Shown piece after piece: positions 24,585 to 33,333 of a stretch of 64,000 nucleotides of DNA. Under the pieces are notes generated by a model. It was not told where the DNA came from and searched no databases. It saw only the letters and a list, made by a program, of their open reading frames with translations. The position numbers were made by a program, and so were the translations under genes. Origin of the DNA: Pseudomonas furukawaii (lineage in GTDB: Bacteria > Pseudomonadota > Gammaproteobacteria > Pseudomonadales > Pseudomonadaceae); NCBI RefSeq assembly GCF_002355475.1, contig NZ_AP014862.1:5394001-5458000 (forward strand). The letters run 5' to 3'. Within the stretch, counting starts at the first letter, position 1. The number at the start of each line of letters is the position of its first letter.

Positions 24585-25997
24585 TTATCCCCCTGCCGTG
24601 GCCCTGAAGGTCAGGTGCACCTTGGTACCGGCGTTTTCCCGGCTGTCGATGCTGACGGCACCGCCGAAACGCTCGATGATCTTGCGCACCAGCACCAGGC
24701 CGACGCCCAGGCCACCGCGCTTGGTGGTGTGAAAAGGTTTGAAGGCCATCTCCAGCATGGCCGGCGTCATGCCGCTGCCGGTGTCGCTGATGGTGAGGGT
24801 GAGGAGCTGGCGGCGCTGGTCGGGTTCGAGGCAGATGGCCAGGCGCCCGCCCCGGGGCATGGCCTCGATGGCGTTGGAGAGCACGCTGCCGAGCAACTGT
24901 TGCAGCAGCACCGGATGGCTGACCACCCTGGGCGCCTCGCGCGTGGTCCAGTCCACCTGGATGCCGGCGTGACGGATCTGCGGCTCGTAGGCGGCCAGGG
25001 TTTCCTCCAGCGCGGCGGTGAGGTTCACCGGCTCCTGGTCACCGGCGAGGGGCCGGGACGACATCAGCAGCTCGCGCACCCACTTCGACATGCGATCCAC
25101 CTGGGTGATGATGTCCCCGAGGTTCTTGTGCAGCGGGCCCGGGTCCACTTCCAGGGCCAGCTCGGCGCTGGAGCGAATGGACGCCAGCGGGTTGCGCAGG
25201 CTGTGGGCGACGGCGGTGGACATTTCCCCCAGCAGCGCCAGGGTCTCGTTCTCCACCAGTTGCCGCTGCTGGTCGTCCAGCAGGCGGGACGCGCGGCGCA
25301 CGAACCAGAACAGGCTGAGGTAGATGGCCGCTCCCCCCAGGGCGGTGGCGATCCAGAGCAGGATCAGGCCCCGGTTCATACGCGCGATCAGGTCCACCGG
25401 CTCCTTGTAGATCTCGATCACCGACATCAGGTTGCCGTTGGCATCCTTGAGCGGGATGAAGCTTTCCAGGTAGAGGCTGTCGGGACTGCGCATGAAATAG
25501 TCTTCAGCGGGACAGGCGTCCGGCCCGAAGTGTTCCATCGTCACGGTGTCGCGACTCCGCATCGCCTCTTCCAGCTTGGCCTTCTCCAGCGAACGCCCGC
25601 CGATCAGCTTCGGGTTGGTCGACCAGATCACGATGCCGTCAGGCGCATAGACGTTGGCCAGCAGCACATCGGGCAGGCGCACGATGTGGTCGAAGAATTC
25701 CTCGTGGGATTTCGCCAGTTGTTCGTGGGACACGCCAAGGCGGTCGCCGTCGACGCGCTTGTCGAGGAACTCGCCCAGGGTCAGGCCAGGGGAGAAGTTG
25801 CCGTGGATGACCTCGACGTCGGCGATGGACTTGATGAACTGGGCGCTGAGCATGGCATCCCGGTCGATGCTCTCGCTCATGAGGAAGCGGGTCGCCGCCG
25901 AGCCGAGCAGGATCGCCACCGCCAGGATGATGACCAGGCTCACCAGGGAGAACCAGCGAAACAGGTTGAAGGGCTTGGCCGCCAGCAGCATCTTCAT
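24585..25997 (-). CDS. Membrane sensor histidine kinase (MnxS-like)
   Basis: 470 aa. One membrane helix (FSLVSLVIILAVAILLGSAA), a periplasmic dCACHE-like sensor of about 160 residues (contains VLLANVYAPDGIVIWSTNPKLIG and ESFIPLKDANGNLMSVIEIYK), a second helix (LILLWIATALGGAAIYLSLF), then HisKA with the phosphorylated His in AVAHSLRNPLAS (about residue 265) and HATPase_c with N-box SNAIEAMPRGG and G-box SDTGSGM/GLGVGLVLV. The ATG at 25997 follows GGAGGAC. It forms an operon with the NtrC-type gene. The ligand is unknown; a metal or redox cue would fit the neighbours. Confidence 0.9.
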   Translation of the reverse strand: MKMLLAAKPFNLFRWFSLVSLVIILAVAILLGSAATRFLMSESIDRDAMLSAQFIKSIADVEVIHGNFSPGLTLGEFLDKRVDGDRLGVSHEQLAKSHEEFFDHIVRLPDVLLANVYAPDGIVIWSTNPKLIGGRSLEKAKLEEAMRSRDTVTMEHFGPDACPAEDYFMRSPDSLYLESFIPLKDANGNLMSVIEIYKEPVDLIARMNRGLILLWIATALGGAAIYLSLFWFVRRASRLLDDQQRQLVENETLALLGEMSTAVAHSLRNPLASIRSSAELALEVDPGPLHKNLGDIITQVDRMSKWVRELLMSSRPLAGDQEPVNLTAALEETLAAYEPQIRHAGIQVDWTTREAPRVVSHPVLLQQLLGSVLSNAIEAMPRGGRLAICLEPDQRRQLLTLTISDTGSGMTPAMLEMAFKPFHTTKRGGLGVGLVLVRKIIERFGGAVSIDSRENAGTKVHLTFRATAGG

Positions 25998-26661
25998 TGA
26001 GTCCTCCCCTTCTCTGGCTGAGGGTTCACCCACAAGGTGGGCGAGAAGTTGGCCCGTCACCCGGTTGGCGCGTCCTGCGCAAACGTAGGCTTAGTTATAG
26101 CCCAGGCCCAACGGCGCCGGGCGCTACCGTTCGGCGACCGCTGGACGGTAGTGCCGGGAAACCCCCACTTCCCCACCCATTTTTTACCCACTTGTGGGGC
26201 CTGGGTCCCCAGGTTCCGCCGCGAGCCCCACGACGACGGACGCGGGCGCCGCCGGCGCATCCCCGTGGCAGAGCGCTCGACGAGAGGTGGCAAGGGATTT
26301 GCTCGCCGCGCGCGCACCTCCCGACACGACGGCCGATGGCCTGATAAACGGCGCACCGCGCACGGCGAGCGGCGTGATCGCCGGACCGGGCCCCGCCGCC
26401 CGCCCGCTACGCCCCAATAGGAGGCGAACCTGCCCGCAAGGTCAGTTTCTCTCACCAGTTTTGTGCGAATCGCCCAGCTTCCGGACGCGTCAAGAACCCG
26501 CAAACGTCCGACAAGTCCTTGAAAAATGGCGCATTCCCTCGATAATCCCGCGCCCGGCCAGGCGTCGTGAAAACTTGGCGCCTTTCTTGCTCAAGCCAGC
26601 AAGCCTGACCAACCAGACAAGTTCCACAGAGATGGAACTTCGCTAACCATTGGAGCCCTTG
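25998..26661. other. Intergenic region with probable divergent regulatory signals
   Basis: 664 bases between the kinase and the Tsx-like gene. It holds the TTCCCCA-like cluster at 26161-26211 and a moderately AT-rich stretch (TTAGTTATAG near 26090) that could be a promoter for the kinase. No convincing sigma54 site was found for the kinase and no small gene with a ribosome site. Confidence 0.5.
26161..26211. promoter_or_regulatory. TTCCCCA-like heptamer cluster upstream of the kinase gene
   Basis: ACCCCCA at 26161, TTCCCCA at 26169, inverted TGTGGGG at 26193 and GTCCCCA at 26205. The last three fall in one 12-bp phase (24 and 36 bases apart). It lies about 165 bases upstream of the kinase start and may be an autoregulatory site, or serve the porin gene at 26662. 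Confidence 0.4.
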
Positions 26662-27480
26662 ATGAACCGCGCCCTTTCCTCCCTGATGCTCGCCGGCAGC
26701 CTGCTGGCGACCGGCACCGCCCTGGCCGACGGCCCCCTGCTGTGGCAGGACAACAGCCTGACCTACCTCTACGGCAAGGATTTCAAGATCAACCCGGAGA
26801 TCCAGCAGACCTTCACCTTCGAACACGCCAGCGGCTGGACCTGGGGCGACCTGTTCGTCTTCGTCGACCAGATCAACTACAACGGCGAGGAAGACGCCAA
26901 CGCCGGCAAGAACACCTACTACGGCGAGTTCTCCCCGCGCCTGTCCTTCGGCAAGGTCTTCGAGCAGAAACTGGAATTCGGCCCCATCAGCGACGTGTTG
27001 CTGGCCGCCACCTACGAGCGCGGCGAAAACCGCAACCAGAACTACCTGGTCGGCCCGGGCTTCGACCTGAAGCTCCCCGGCTTCGACTACTTCCAGCTGA
27101 ACTTCTACTACCGCAAGCCCGACGGCATCACCAACAACCCGTCCGGCCAGTGGCAGGTCACCCCGGTCTGGTCCTACACCATCCCGGTGGGCAACTCGGA
27201 CCTCGTCATCGACGGCTTCATGGACTGGGTGTGGAACAACAAGGACGCCACCTCCAGCCGCCCCAACGACCTCCACGCCAACCTGCACTTCAACCCGCAG
27301 ATCAAGTACGACCTGGGCAAGGCCATGGGCTGGAGCGCGGTGAAGCACTTCTACGTCGGCATCGAGTACGACTACTGGAAGAACAAGTACGCCATCGACG
27401 ACAACAGCTTCCTCGGCGACGAGATCCTCGGCGGCACCGACCAGAACACCTTCAGCCTGCTGGCCAAGGTGCATTTCTGA
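26662..27480 (+). CDS. Tsx/OmpK-type outer-membrane channel
   Basis: 272 aa. After a signal peptide (MNRALSSLMLAGSLLATGTALA) the protein is a 12-strand barrel of the nucleoside-specific channel-forming family: LLWQDNSLTYLYGKDFKI, TFEHASGWTWGDLFVFVDQ, NTYYGEFSPRLSF, and a final strand ending in Phe (NTFSLLAKVHF), the outer-membrane insertion signal. Such channels let nucleosides or other small solutes through. The ATG at 26662 follows GGAG by six bases. It is monocistronic, with a terminator right after the stop. A link to the nucleoside transporter at 45521 is possible but the genes are 19 kb apart. Confidence 0.85.
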   Translation: MNRALSSLMLAGSLLATGTALADGPLLWQDNSLTYLYGKDFKINPEIQQTFTFEHASGWTWGDLFVFVDQINYNGEEDANAGKNTYYGEFSPRLSFGKVFEQKLEFGPISDVLLAATYERGENRNQNYLVGPGFDLKLPGFDYFQLNFYYRKPDGITNNPSGQWQVTPVWSYTIPVGNSDLVIDGFMDWVWNNKDATSSRPNDLHANLHFNPQIKYDLGKAMGWSAVKHFYVGIEYDYWKNKYAIDDNSFLGDEILGGTDQNTFSLLAKVHF

Positions 27481-27488
27481 TGGGCGAG

Positions 27489-27511
27489 GGGCCCGTCCTG
27501 GAGACGGGCCC
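27489..27511 (+). terminator. Intrinsic terminator after the Tsx-like gene
   Basis: GGGCCCGTC, loop CTGGA, GACGGGCCC, then TTCCGTCTT. Nine-bp GC-rich stem nine bases after the stop codon. Confidence 0.8.
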
Positions 27512-27586
27512 TTCCGTCTTGCGCGGTGGAAAACGCGGGTGGAGAATGCGCGACAGTCTCAGCCTGCAGTCAGACAAGGAACCCCC

Positions 27587-27901
27587 ATGGCCAGTGACAG
27601 CGCGCCAGCCGCTCCACGCTCCCGAGGCGAAAAACTGGTCACCGGAGGCTGGATCGCACTGGCGGTCATCATCCCCCTCAACAGCCTGTTCTCCAGCGAG
27701 CCCCTCGACGTCTCCGCCGGCCTGGCACTGCTCTCCCTGAGCGCCCTCTGCACCGCCTTCGCCTGCTGGCCGAAGCTGCTGCTTTCCCCCCTCAGCAACG
27801 CCCGCAGCCTTTGCGACAACCTGCCCCGTGGCAGCGCCATCGCCATGAGCGCCTTCGTCGGCCTCACCGTGCTGCGCGGCGTGGTGGAACTGGTGGCCTG
27901 A
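27587..27901 (+). CDS. Small uncharacterised membrane protein
   Basis: 104 aa. Two hydrophobic helices are clear (GGWIALAVIIPLNSLF and VSAGLALLSLSALCTAFACW) and a third, weaker one ends the protein (IAMSAFVGLTVLRGVVELVA). The N-terminus is polar. AAGGA lies seven bases before the ATG at 27587. Codon use matches the neighbours and the frame is open throughout, which supports a real gene. I do not recognise the family. REP elements follow at once. Confidence 0.6.
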   Translation: MASDSAPAAPRSRGEKLVTGGWIALAVIIPLNSLFSSEPLDVSAGLALLSLSALCTAFACWPKLLLSPLSNARSLCDNLPRGSAIAMSAFVGLTVLRGVVELVA

Positions 27902-27910
27902 GCCGCCACC

Positions 27911-28090
27911 TTCGCGAGCAAGCTCGCTCCTACGAAGAGACAGGGCCGGGCTTGTAGGAGCCGGCTTGCCGGCGAACCTCGAAACGCTTCGCGAGCAAGC
28001 TCGCTCCTACGAAGAGACGGGGCTGGGCCTGTAGGAGCCGGCTTGCCGGCGAATCCTGCGTACCGATTCGCGAGCGAGCGCGCGCCTGCA
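27911..28090. repeat. REP cluster (about 2.5 units)
   Basis: TTCGCGAGCAAGCTCGCTCCTAC occurs at 27911 and 27988, and a diverged copy starts at 28067, at intervals of 77 and 79 bases. Between them are GTAGGAGCCGGCTTGCCGGCGAA palindromes near 27954 and 28032. These are typical Pseudomonas REP/BIME sequences that can form hairpins between convergent genes. Confidence 0.9.
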
Positions 28091-28112
28091 GGGCCCTGGC
28101 CGTCACGCACAC

Positions 28113-28139
28113 GAAAAAGCCCCGCGCGGGGCGGGGCTT
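28113..28139 (-). terminator. Intrinsic terminator of the symporter gene
   Basis: On the minus strand AAGCCCCGC, short GC loop, GCGGGGCTTTTTCG. Stem of about nine pairs followed by T-run, 20 bases after the symporter stop. Confidence 0.85.
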
Positions 28140-28158
28140 CGGCGTGGCGATCGACCGA

Positions 28159-29625
28159 TCAGGCGGCGCTCGGCTCCAGGCTCTCGCGGCGGCTGCGCAC
28201 GAACTGCGGCAGCAGCGAGCCCACCAGCATGCCCAGGGCGCTGAACAGCAGGCCGGCCAGTTGCGGCGGCCAGAAGTCGGTTTCCACGTAGGTGGACTCC
28301 AGCCAGACCCAGGACAGCAGGCCGAAGGCGATGGCCATCAGCGCGCCCTGGGTGGTGGCGCGCTTCCAGAACAGGCCGGCGAACAGCGGCACCACGGCGG
28401 CCACCAGGGTCACCTTGTAGGCGTTGCCCACCATCTCGTAGATGCTGGCGTCGGAGTACAGGGCGAAGGTGGAGGTGGCGATGGTCATGGCGACCACGCT
28501 GATCCGCATGGCCAGCAGGAACTGCCGATCGTTCATGTCGGGCATGAAGCGCTTGAGGATGTTCTCGGTGAAAGTCACCGAAGGCGCCAGCAGGGTGCCG
28601 GAGGCGGTGGACATGATGGCCGACAGCAGCGCGCCGAAGAACATGATCTGGGCGAACAGCGGGGTGCGCTCCATGATCAGGTGCGGCAGGATCATCTGCG
28701 AATCCTCGGCCAGCCACTTCTGCACCATGGCCGGATCGATGAGCGAAGCCGCGTAGGTCAGGAAGATCGGCAGCATGCAGAAGGAGAGGTAGAACACGGC
28801 GCCGGTCATGGAGGCGCGGGCGGCGATGTTCTCGGTCTTGGCCGACATCACCCGGGCGTAGACGTCCTGCTGCGGGATGGAGCCGAACATCATGGTCACC
28901 GCCGCGGCGATGAAGGCCACTATGTCCCTGGGCTCGAAGCTGTGCATGAGGGCGAACTTGCCTTCGCTGGCGGCATGGCTGATCACCACGTCGGCGCCAC
29001 CGGCCATGTCGCCGATCAGCCAGGTCAGGTAGAGCAGGCCGACGACGATGATGATCATCTGCATGAAGTCGGTCAGCGCCACGGACCACATGCCGCCGAA
29101 CAGCGTGTAGAGCAGCACGATGAAGGTGCCGATCATCATGCCCTGGGTGGTGGTGATGGAGCCGTCGGAGAGCACGTTGAAGACCACGCCCAGCGCGGTG
29201 AGCTGCGCCGCGACCCAGCCCAGGTAGGAGCCGATGATCACCAGGCTGGTGAAGGTCTCGACATGGGGACCGAAGCGCTTGCGGAAGAAGTCGCCGATGG
29301 TCAGCAGGTTCATGCGGTAGAGCGGCCGGGCGAACACCAGGCCCACCAGCATGAGGCAACCGAAGGAGCCGAACGGGTCTTCGATGATCCCGGCGAAGCC
29401 TTCCTCGATGAAGGTGGCGGGGATCCCCAGGACGGCCTCCGAGCCGAACCAGGTGGCGAACACCATCGCCGCGACCAGGGGGAAGGACATGCTCCGGCCG
29501 CCGGCCGCGAAGTCCTTGGAGTTTTTGACACGGGTGGAAGCGTAGAAACCGACACCCACAGTGATCAGCAGGTAAATCGCAACAAACCAGATCAGCATTT
29601 GTTCTTGTTCCAGAGGCACGCCCAT
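28159..29625 (-). CDS. Sodium:solute symporter (SSS family)
   Basis: 488 aa with about 13 membrane helices. Family patterns: early KNSKDFAAGGRSMSFPLVAAMVFATWFGSEAVLG, IIGSYLGWVAAQLTALG, GGMWSVALTDFMQMIIIVVG and ALLSAIMSTASGTLLAPS, the conserved SSS sodium-site region. The substrate cannot be read from sequence; relatives carry proline, pantothenate, choline or organic acids. I chose ATG at 29625; a TTG at 29640 and an ATG at 29598 are alternatives, and no start has a good Shine-Dalgarno site. Monocistronic, flanked by REP elements downstream. Confidence 0.85.
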   Translation of the reverse strand: MGVPLEQEQMLIWFVAIYLLITVGVGFYASTRVKNSKDFAAGGRSMSFPLVAAMVFATWFGSEAVLGIPATFIEEGFAGIIEDPFGSFGCLMLVGLVFARPLYRMNLLTIGDFFRKRFGPHVETFTSLVIIGSYLGWVAAQLTALGVVFNVLSDGSITTTQGMMIGTFIVLLYTLFGGMWSVALTDFMQMIIIVVGLLYLTWLIGDMAGGADVVISHAASEGKFALMHSFEPRDIVAFIAAAVTMMFGSIPQQDVYARVMSAKTENIAARASMTGAVFYLSFCMLPIFLTYAASLIDPAMVQKWLAEDSQMILPHLIMERTPLFAQIMFFGALLSAIMSTASGTLLAPSVTFTENILKRFMPDMNDRQFLLAMRISVVAMTIATSTFALYSDASIYEMVGNAYKVTLVAAVVPLFAGLFWKRATTQGALMAIAFGLLSWVWLESTYVETDFWPPQLAGLLFSALGMLVGSLLPQFVRSRRESLEPSAA

Positions 29626-29985
29626 CGGGGCCAGGCGCAAAGGTGGGGTGCGCCGTGGCGGACGGAGTTTTTGTTATTGACTCGGAGGGGCCCGTCACCG
29701 TGCGAAGCCGGCAGGTACCACGGCGGGCAGTCTGCCAAACACGTAAAATATGTCAAACGATTACGTCATGAATGAGCAAAAAAATCGACAGAACGCCTCT
29801 CGACCACAAACCTCGAACTTGTCCTGAATGGCCGACTGAAGCGACCTGACGATGTACAGTCGTGACCTGTCAGTTCTGAATTTTTTACACCCATCCGTTG
29901 TGAATCAAAGACACCTGCCTATCGTTTTCGCGGCACCGAAAAGCATCTGCTAGCATCCTGCGGTCCCCCGAAGGAGCCGCACCGC
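29626..29985. other. Divergent intergenic region
   Basis: 360 bases between the divergent symporter and NAT genes. It is AT-rich for this genome, mainly in 29740-29900. On the minus strand a perfect TTGACA lies at 29756-29751, with a poor -10 (AGACTG) 17 bases on. No RNA gene or extra coding frame was seen. Confidence 0.45.
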
Positions 29986-30819
29986 ATGCATGCGCTGAAC
30001 CCCCAGCAAACCGCCGCCTACCTGCGGCACCTGGACATCCCCGCCCCCTCGAACGCCGACCTCGCCGGGCTCGACCGACTGGTCGCCGCGCACCAGCGCC
30101 GCGTCGCCTTCGAGAACCTCGACGTGCTGCTGGACCGCCCCATCGCCATCGACGCCGACGGCGTCTTCGCCAAAGTGGTGGAACGCGGACGGGGCGGTTA
30201 TTGCTTCGAGCTGAACAACCTCTTCGCCCGCCTGCTGCTGGCCCTGGGCTACGACGTCGAACTGCTGGCCGGACGGGTGCGCTGGGGCCTGCCCCTGGAC
30301 GCGCCGCAGACCATGCTGTCGCACCTGATGCTGCGAGTACGCCTGCCCGAAGGCCCCTTCCTGGCGGACGTGGGCTTCGGCTCCGCCACCCCCTGGCGCG
30401 CCATGCCCCTGGACGGCCGGTCGCTGCCGGACTTCCCTTACCGCCTGAGCCCCCAGGACGATGGCAGCGGCGAGGTCCAGCTGGAAGCCTACCGCGCCGA
30501 GTCGGGCTGGGCCGCCTGCTACCGCTTCACCCTGGACAGCGCGCCCTGGGTCGATTGCATCCCCCGCAACTGGTACACCTCCACCCACCCCGACAGCGTC
30601 TTCCGGCGCATGCTGATGACCGCCCGAAGCGAGGGCGAGTGGCGCCTGACCCTGGCCAACGGCACCTTCAACCGCCGCCACCGCGACGGCCGGCTGGAAA
30701 GCCGCGTCATCGAAGAGGCCGAGGAGCTGGTGGCGGTGCTCAGGGGCGATTTCCTGCTGGACCTGAGCGACGACGAGGTCGAGCCGCTGCGGGCGCGGCT
30801 GGCGGGGCTGCTCGCCTAG
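29986..30819 (+). CDS. nat: Arylamine N-acetyltransferase
   Basis: 277 aa cytoplasmic enzyme moving acetyl from acetyl-CoA to arylamines, hydrazines or related N-nucleophiles by a Cys ping-pong mechanism. The triad is visible: C73 in GRGGYCFELN, H113 in MLSHLMLRV and D128 in LADVGFG. The N-terminal helical part has the family pattern HQRRVAFENLDVLLDRPI. Length matches bacterial NATs (about 275). AAGGAG lies upstream of the ATG. Native substrate is unknown, as for most bacterial homologues. Confidence 0.95.
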   Translation: MHALNPQQTAAYLRHLDIPAPSNADLAGLDRLVAAHQRRVAFENLDVLLDRPIAIDADGVFAKVVERGRGGYCFELNNLFARLLLALGYDVELLAGRVRWGLPLDAPQTMLSHLMLRVRLPEGPFLADVGFGSATPWRAMPLDGRSLPDFPYRLSPQDDGSGEVQLEAYRAESGWAACYRFTLDSAPWVDCIPRNWYTSTHPDSVFRRMLMTARSEGEWRLTLANGTFNRRHRDGRLESRVIEEAEELVAVLRGDFLLDLSDDEVEPLRARLAGLLA

Positions 30820-30916
30820 GGGGGATGCCGCTCGCCGGCCGGGCGATCCCCCGGCTGGCGGAGCGCTGCGGCCAGGTCCACCCTTGCCGGTAACGACGTG
30901 CGTTCGAGGGCGTCCC

Positions 30917-31666
30917 ATGTCGACCGCCGATCACCTCCGGGCCCTGCACGAGCAGGGCTTCACCCTGTTTCCCAGCGTGCTCGACACCCGCGCAGTCGCC
31001 GCCCTGCGCGAGCGGATTGACCGCCTGCGACCCATCCACTGGGACTACCTCGGCCTGCTGGACGATCATTTCAAGTGCGTGTTCAACCGGGGACCGGAAT
31101 GGCTGCCCTACCTGGACCTGCCGGGGGTGATCGAGGTCGCCGAAGCCGCACTCGGGGCCGACTGCCATGTGATCGGCCAGACCGCCTGGCGCAGTCGCCC
31201 CGGTTTCATCGGTGCCGACCTGCACCTGGATCACCTGGTGATGGAGTTGCCGGAACGCCTGCTGGACGACCCGGCCTTCCAGTTGCCCATGCAGATCTGC
31301 ACGGCCCACCTGTATCTGGACGACATCACGCCCGACCTGTGCCCTACCCGGGTCATTCCCGGCAGCCACCGGGCCGGACGCCGGCCCCGGCCAGGGGAAA
31401 CCCACTGGCGCGGCCGCGAGCCCGAGGCCGTGCTGTGCAGGGCCGGAGACCTGCTGCTGTTCCGCAGCGAGCTCTGGCATGCCGGCAGCCGCAACCTGAG
31501 CCCGAACCGCAGCCGTTACCTGCTGCAGATCCACTATGGCCGGCGCATGGTGGCGCAAAAGTTCTCCCCTTACCTCGCCTTCCAGTTCTCCCCGGCGGTG
31601 CTGGCCGCCTGTACGCCGCGCCAACGCCGTCTTCTGGGCGATCACGAGCCCGCCGAGTACGACTGA
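30917..31666 (+). CDS. PhyH-family Fe(II)/2-oxoglutarate dioxygenase
   Basis: 249 aa with the phytanoyl-CoA dioxygenase fold. Candidate iron ligands are H103 and D105 (ADLHLDH) and H188 (ELWHAGSR); an Arg a few residues on would bind 2-oxoglutarate. Also typical are the early GFTLFPSVLDT and the middle AHLYLDDITPDLCPTRVIPGSH. The ATG at 30917 follows GAGGG. Members hydroxylate very different small molecules, so the substrate stays open. No partner gene is adjacent; NAT lies 98 bases upstream on the same strand. Confidence 0.83.
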   Translation: MSTADHLRALHEQGFTLFPSVLDTRAVAALRERIDRLRPIHWDYLGLLDDHFKCVFNRGPEWLPYLDLPGVIEVAEAALGADCHVIGQTAWRSRPGFIGADLHLDHLVMELPERLLDDPAFQLPMQICTAHLYLDDITPDLCPTRVIPGSHRAGRRPRPGETHWRGREPEAVLCRAGDLLLFRSELWHAGSRNLSPNRSRYLLQIHYGRRMVAQKFSPYLAFQFSPAVLAACTPRQRRLLGDHEPAEYD

Positions 31667-31919
31667 CGCCGGGAGCCGGGCACGCCTGGAGCCCGGCCTT
31701 CATCGGCGCTCCAGAGAGTTATCCCGGAGATACCCACAAAGTTATCAACAGAGCCCCAGAGCATCGGCTCAGTCCTTGCGGCCTTGCCCTGCAAGCGGGA
31801 CTTGCGGTGGATCAGCGGCTCGATCGCAACCGCCCACGAACACCCGGAGCGGTTGATCGAAATTCGACCAGCCTGCTGAATACCTTGCAAACCGTGGCCT
31901 GCAGCCATTCACCCAAAAG

Positions 31920-31955
31920 CTATCCACAGCTTGCCCCACAGAAACCGTGGGTATC
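31920..31955 (+). repeat. TATCCACAG-N5-CCCACAGAAA repeat, copy 1
   Basis: CTATCCACAG, CTTGC, then CCACAGAAACCGTGGGTATC. The second half contains CCAC/GTGG inverted arms. Same plan as copies at 32058 and 45050. Confidence 0.6.
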
Positions 31956-32057
31956 CCCGAGCCGGCTTTGCGGCGGCCGGTTGCACCCCTTCGCCGAGAA
32001 AACGAGCAACCGTGCCGAAGCCGCCTGGAACGGGCATCAGCGCCATCCATCCAGAAG

Positions 32058-32092
32058 ATATCCACAGCCCCTTCCACAGAAATTGTGAGCAC
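32058..32092 (+). repeat. TATCCACAG-N5-TCCACAGAAA repeat, copy 2
   Basis: ATATCCACAG, CCCCT, then CCACAGAAATTGTG. Spacing between the two halves is five bases, as in copies 1 and 3. Confidence 0.6.
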
Positions 32093-32144
32093 AGTCCTCC
32101 GGGACTGTTCTTTACTTCCTGGCAAGCCACCGAGGGATTTCCCC

Positions 32145-32612
32145 ATGTCCGCCACCCGCCTATTCCTGCTGCTCTGGGCCCTGGTACTGGCCGGCTGTTC
32201 CAGCTTCGGCGGCCGCGACCCGCTGCAGGTGGACCTGGCCGGTATGGAACCCCTGGCCGGCGAGGGGCTGGAGGTGCGCTTCACGCTCAAGCTGCGGGTC
32301 CAGAACCCCAATGAAAGCGCCATCCACTACAGCGGCGTGGCCCTGGAACTGGAGGTGAACGACCTGCCCCTGGCCAGCGGCGTGAGCAGCCAGGGCGGCA
32401 CCGTGGCGGGGTTCGGGGAAACCCTGATCGAGGTTCCAGTGACCCTGTCGGCCTTTTCGGTCCTGCGCCAGGCCTGGAATCTCGGCGGCGGCGCCCCGCT
32501 GCAGAACGTCCCCTATGCCCTGCGCGGCAAGCTGGGCGGTGGCCTCTGGGGCACCCGCCGCTTCAGCGACGCGGGCGTGCTCAGCCTGCCGGAGCCCCGG
32601 GATACGCCGTAG
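32145..32612 (+). CDS. LEA type 2 (WHy-domain) lipoprotein
   Basis: 155 aa. The signal MSATRLFLLLWALVLAGCSSFGG ends in a lipobox (LAGC), so it is a lipoprotein; Ser after Cys favours the outer membrane. The mature part is a single immunoglobulin-like LEA-2/WHy domain: LEVRFTLKLRVQNPNESAIHYSGVALELEVNDLPLASGVS. Homologues occur widely in Pseudomonas and are tied to desiccation or stress, without a proven role. GAGGG lies nine bases before the ATG at 32145. Confidence 0.85.
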   Translation: MSATRLFLLLWALVLAGCSSFGGRDPLQVDLAGMEPLAGEGLEVRFTLKLRVQNPNESAIHYSGVALELEVNDLPLASGVSSQGGTVAGFGETLIEVPVTLSAFSVLRQAWNLGGGAPLQNVPYALRGKLGGGLWGTRRFSDAGVLSLPEPRDTP

Positions 32613-32795
32613 GAGGTGGCACGCCGGACAGGAGCGCCCTGGCGAGCAACCGGATGTCCCTGGAGGATGCAGGGAGGGTCATCTCCGGTACGCCGCCGAA
32701 TGCATTCCGGCCATGAGTTCGCACAAAGAGGCAAAGCGAGGGCAAAACCTCATACAATGCGTGGTTTTTCCGTGAAGACGACCCGAGAGGTTCCC

Positions 32796-33137
32796 ATGAG
32801 CGCCCTGCCGCCCTGCCCCAAGTGCAACTCCGAATACACCTACCAGGACGGCGCCCAGCTGATCTGTCCCGAATGCGCCCATGAGTGGTCGGCCGACGGC
32901 AACAACGAAGCAGCCGGCGACGAGAAGGTGATCAAGGACTCCGTCGGCAACGTCCTCCAGGACGGCGACACCATCACCGTGATCAAGGACCTCAAGGTCA
33001 AGGGCTCGTCCCTGGTGGTGAAGGTCGGCACCAAGGTGAAGAACATCCGCCTGGTGGACGGCGACCACGACATCGACTGCAAGATCGACGGCATCGGCGC
33101 GATGAAGCTGAAGTCGGAGTTCGTGCGCAAGGTGTAA
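32796..33137 (+). CDS. yjdM: YjdM/PhnA-type zinc-ribbon protein
   Basis: 113 aa. An N-terminal zinc ribbon has two Cys pairs (CPKC, CPEC) and is followed by the conserved PhnA domain ([25 protein letters not shown] ... [17 protein letters not shown]). The family was once named phosphonoacetate hydrolase by error; the real function is not established. GAGAGG precedes the ATG at 32796. A TACAAT hexamer at 32753-32758 could be a -10 box. It is monocistronic with a terminator 20 bases after the stop. Confidence 0.9.
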   Translation: MSALPPCPKCNSEYTYQDGAQLICPECAHEWSADGNNEAAGDEKVIKDSVGNVLQDGDTITVIKDLKVKGSSLVVKVGTKVKNIRLVDGDHDIDCKIDGIGAMKLKSEFVRKV

Positions 33138-33157
33138 GCCGCACGCCCCCATCACAC

Positions 33158-33184
33158 AAAGGCCCGGTTCATGCCGGGCCTTTT
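33158..33184 (+). terminator. Intrinsic terminator after yjdM
   Basis: AAAGGCCCGG, six-base loop, CCGGGCCTTTT: ten-pair stem with T-run. Confidence 0.9.
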
Positions 33185-33333
33185 CATTTGCCGTGTCCCG
33201 CCCCACTTACCGCCTGGCGAAACCCAGCTTGCCACCCTGGTGATGTCTTCGTCCGCGCGCGCCCACCTATCCTCGCCAAACCCGCCAATAGAGCGGCCCC
33301 ATGTGCTTGGAACAACAACAGTGGAGCAGGGTG

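Larger units (their letters stand above)
31667..32144. other. Intergenic region rich in DnaA-box-like words
   Basis: 478 bases. It holds TTATCAACA (31742-31750), CTATCCACA (31920-31928) and ATATCCACA (32058-32066), each one mismatch from TTATCCACA. The last two belong to the repeated element listed separately. No gene or terminator is evident; a promoter for the lipoprotein gene should lie in the last 100 bases. Confidence 0.5.

Noticed and set aside
26002-26055. Sigma54 promoter for the kinase gene (GGGCCAACTTCTCGC on the minus strand)
   Set aside because: GG-N10-GC spacing exists but both boxes deviate in conserved places; could be chance in GC-rich DNA.
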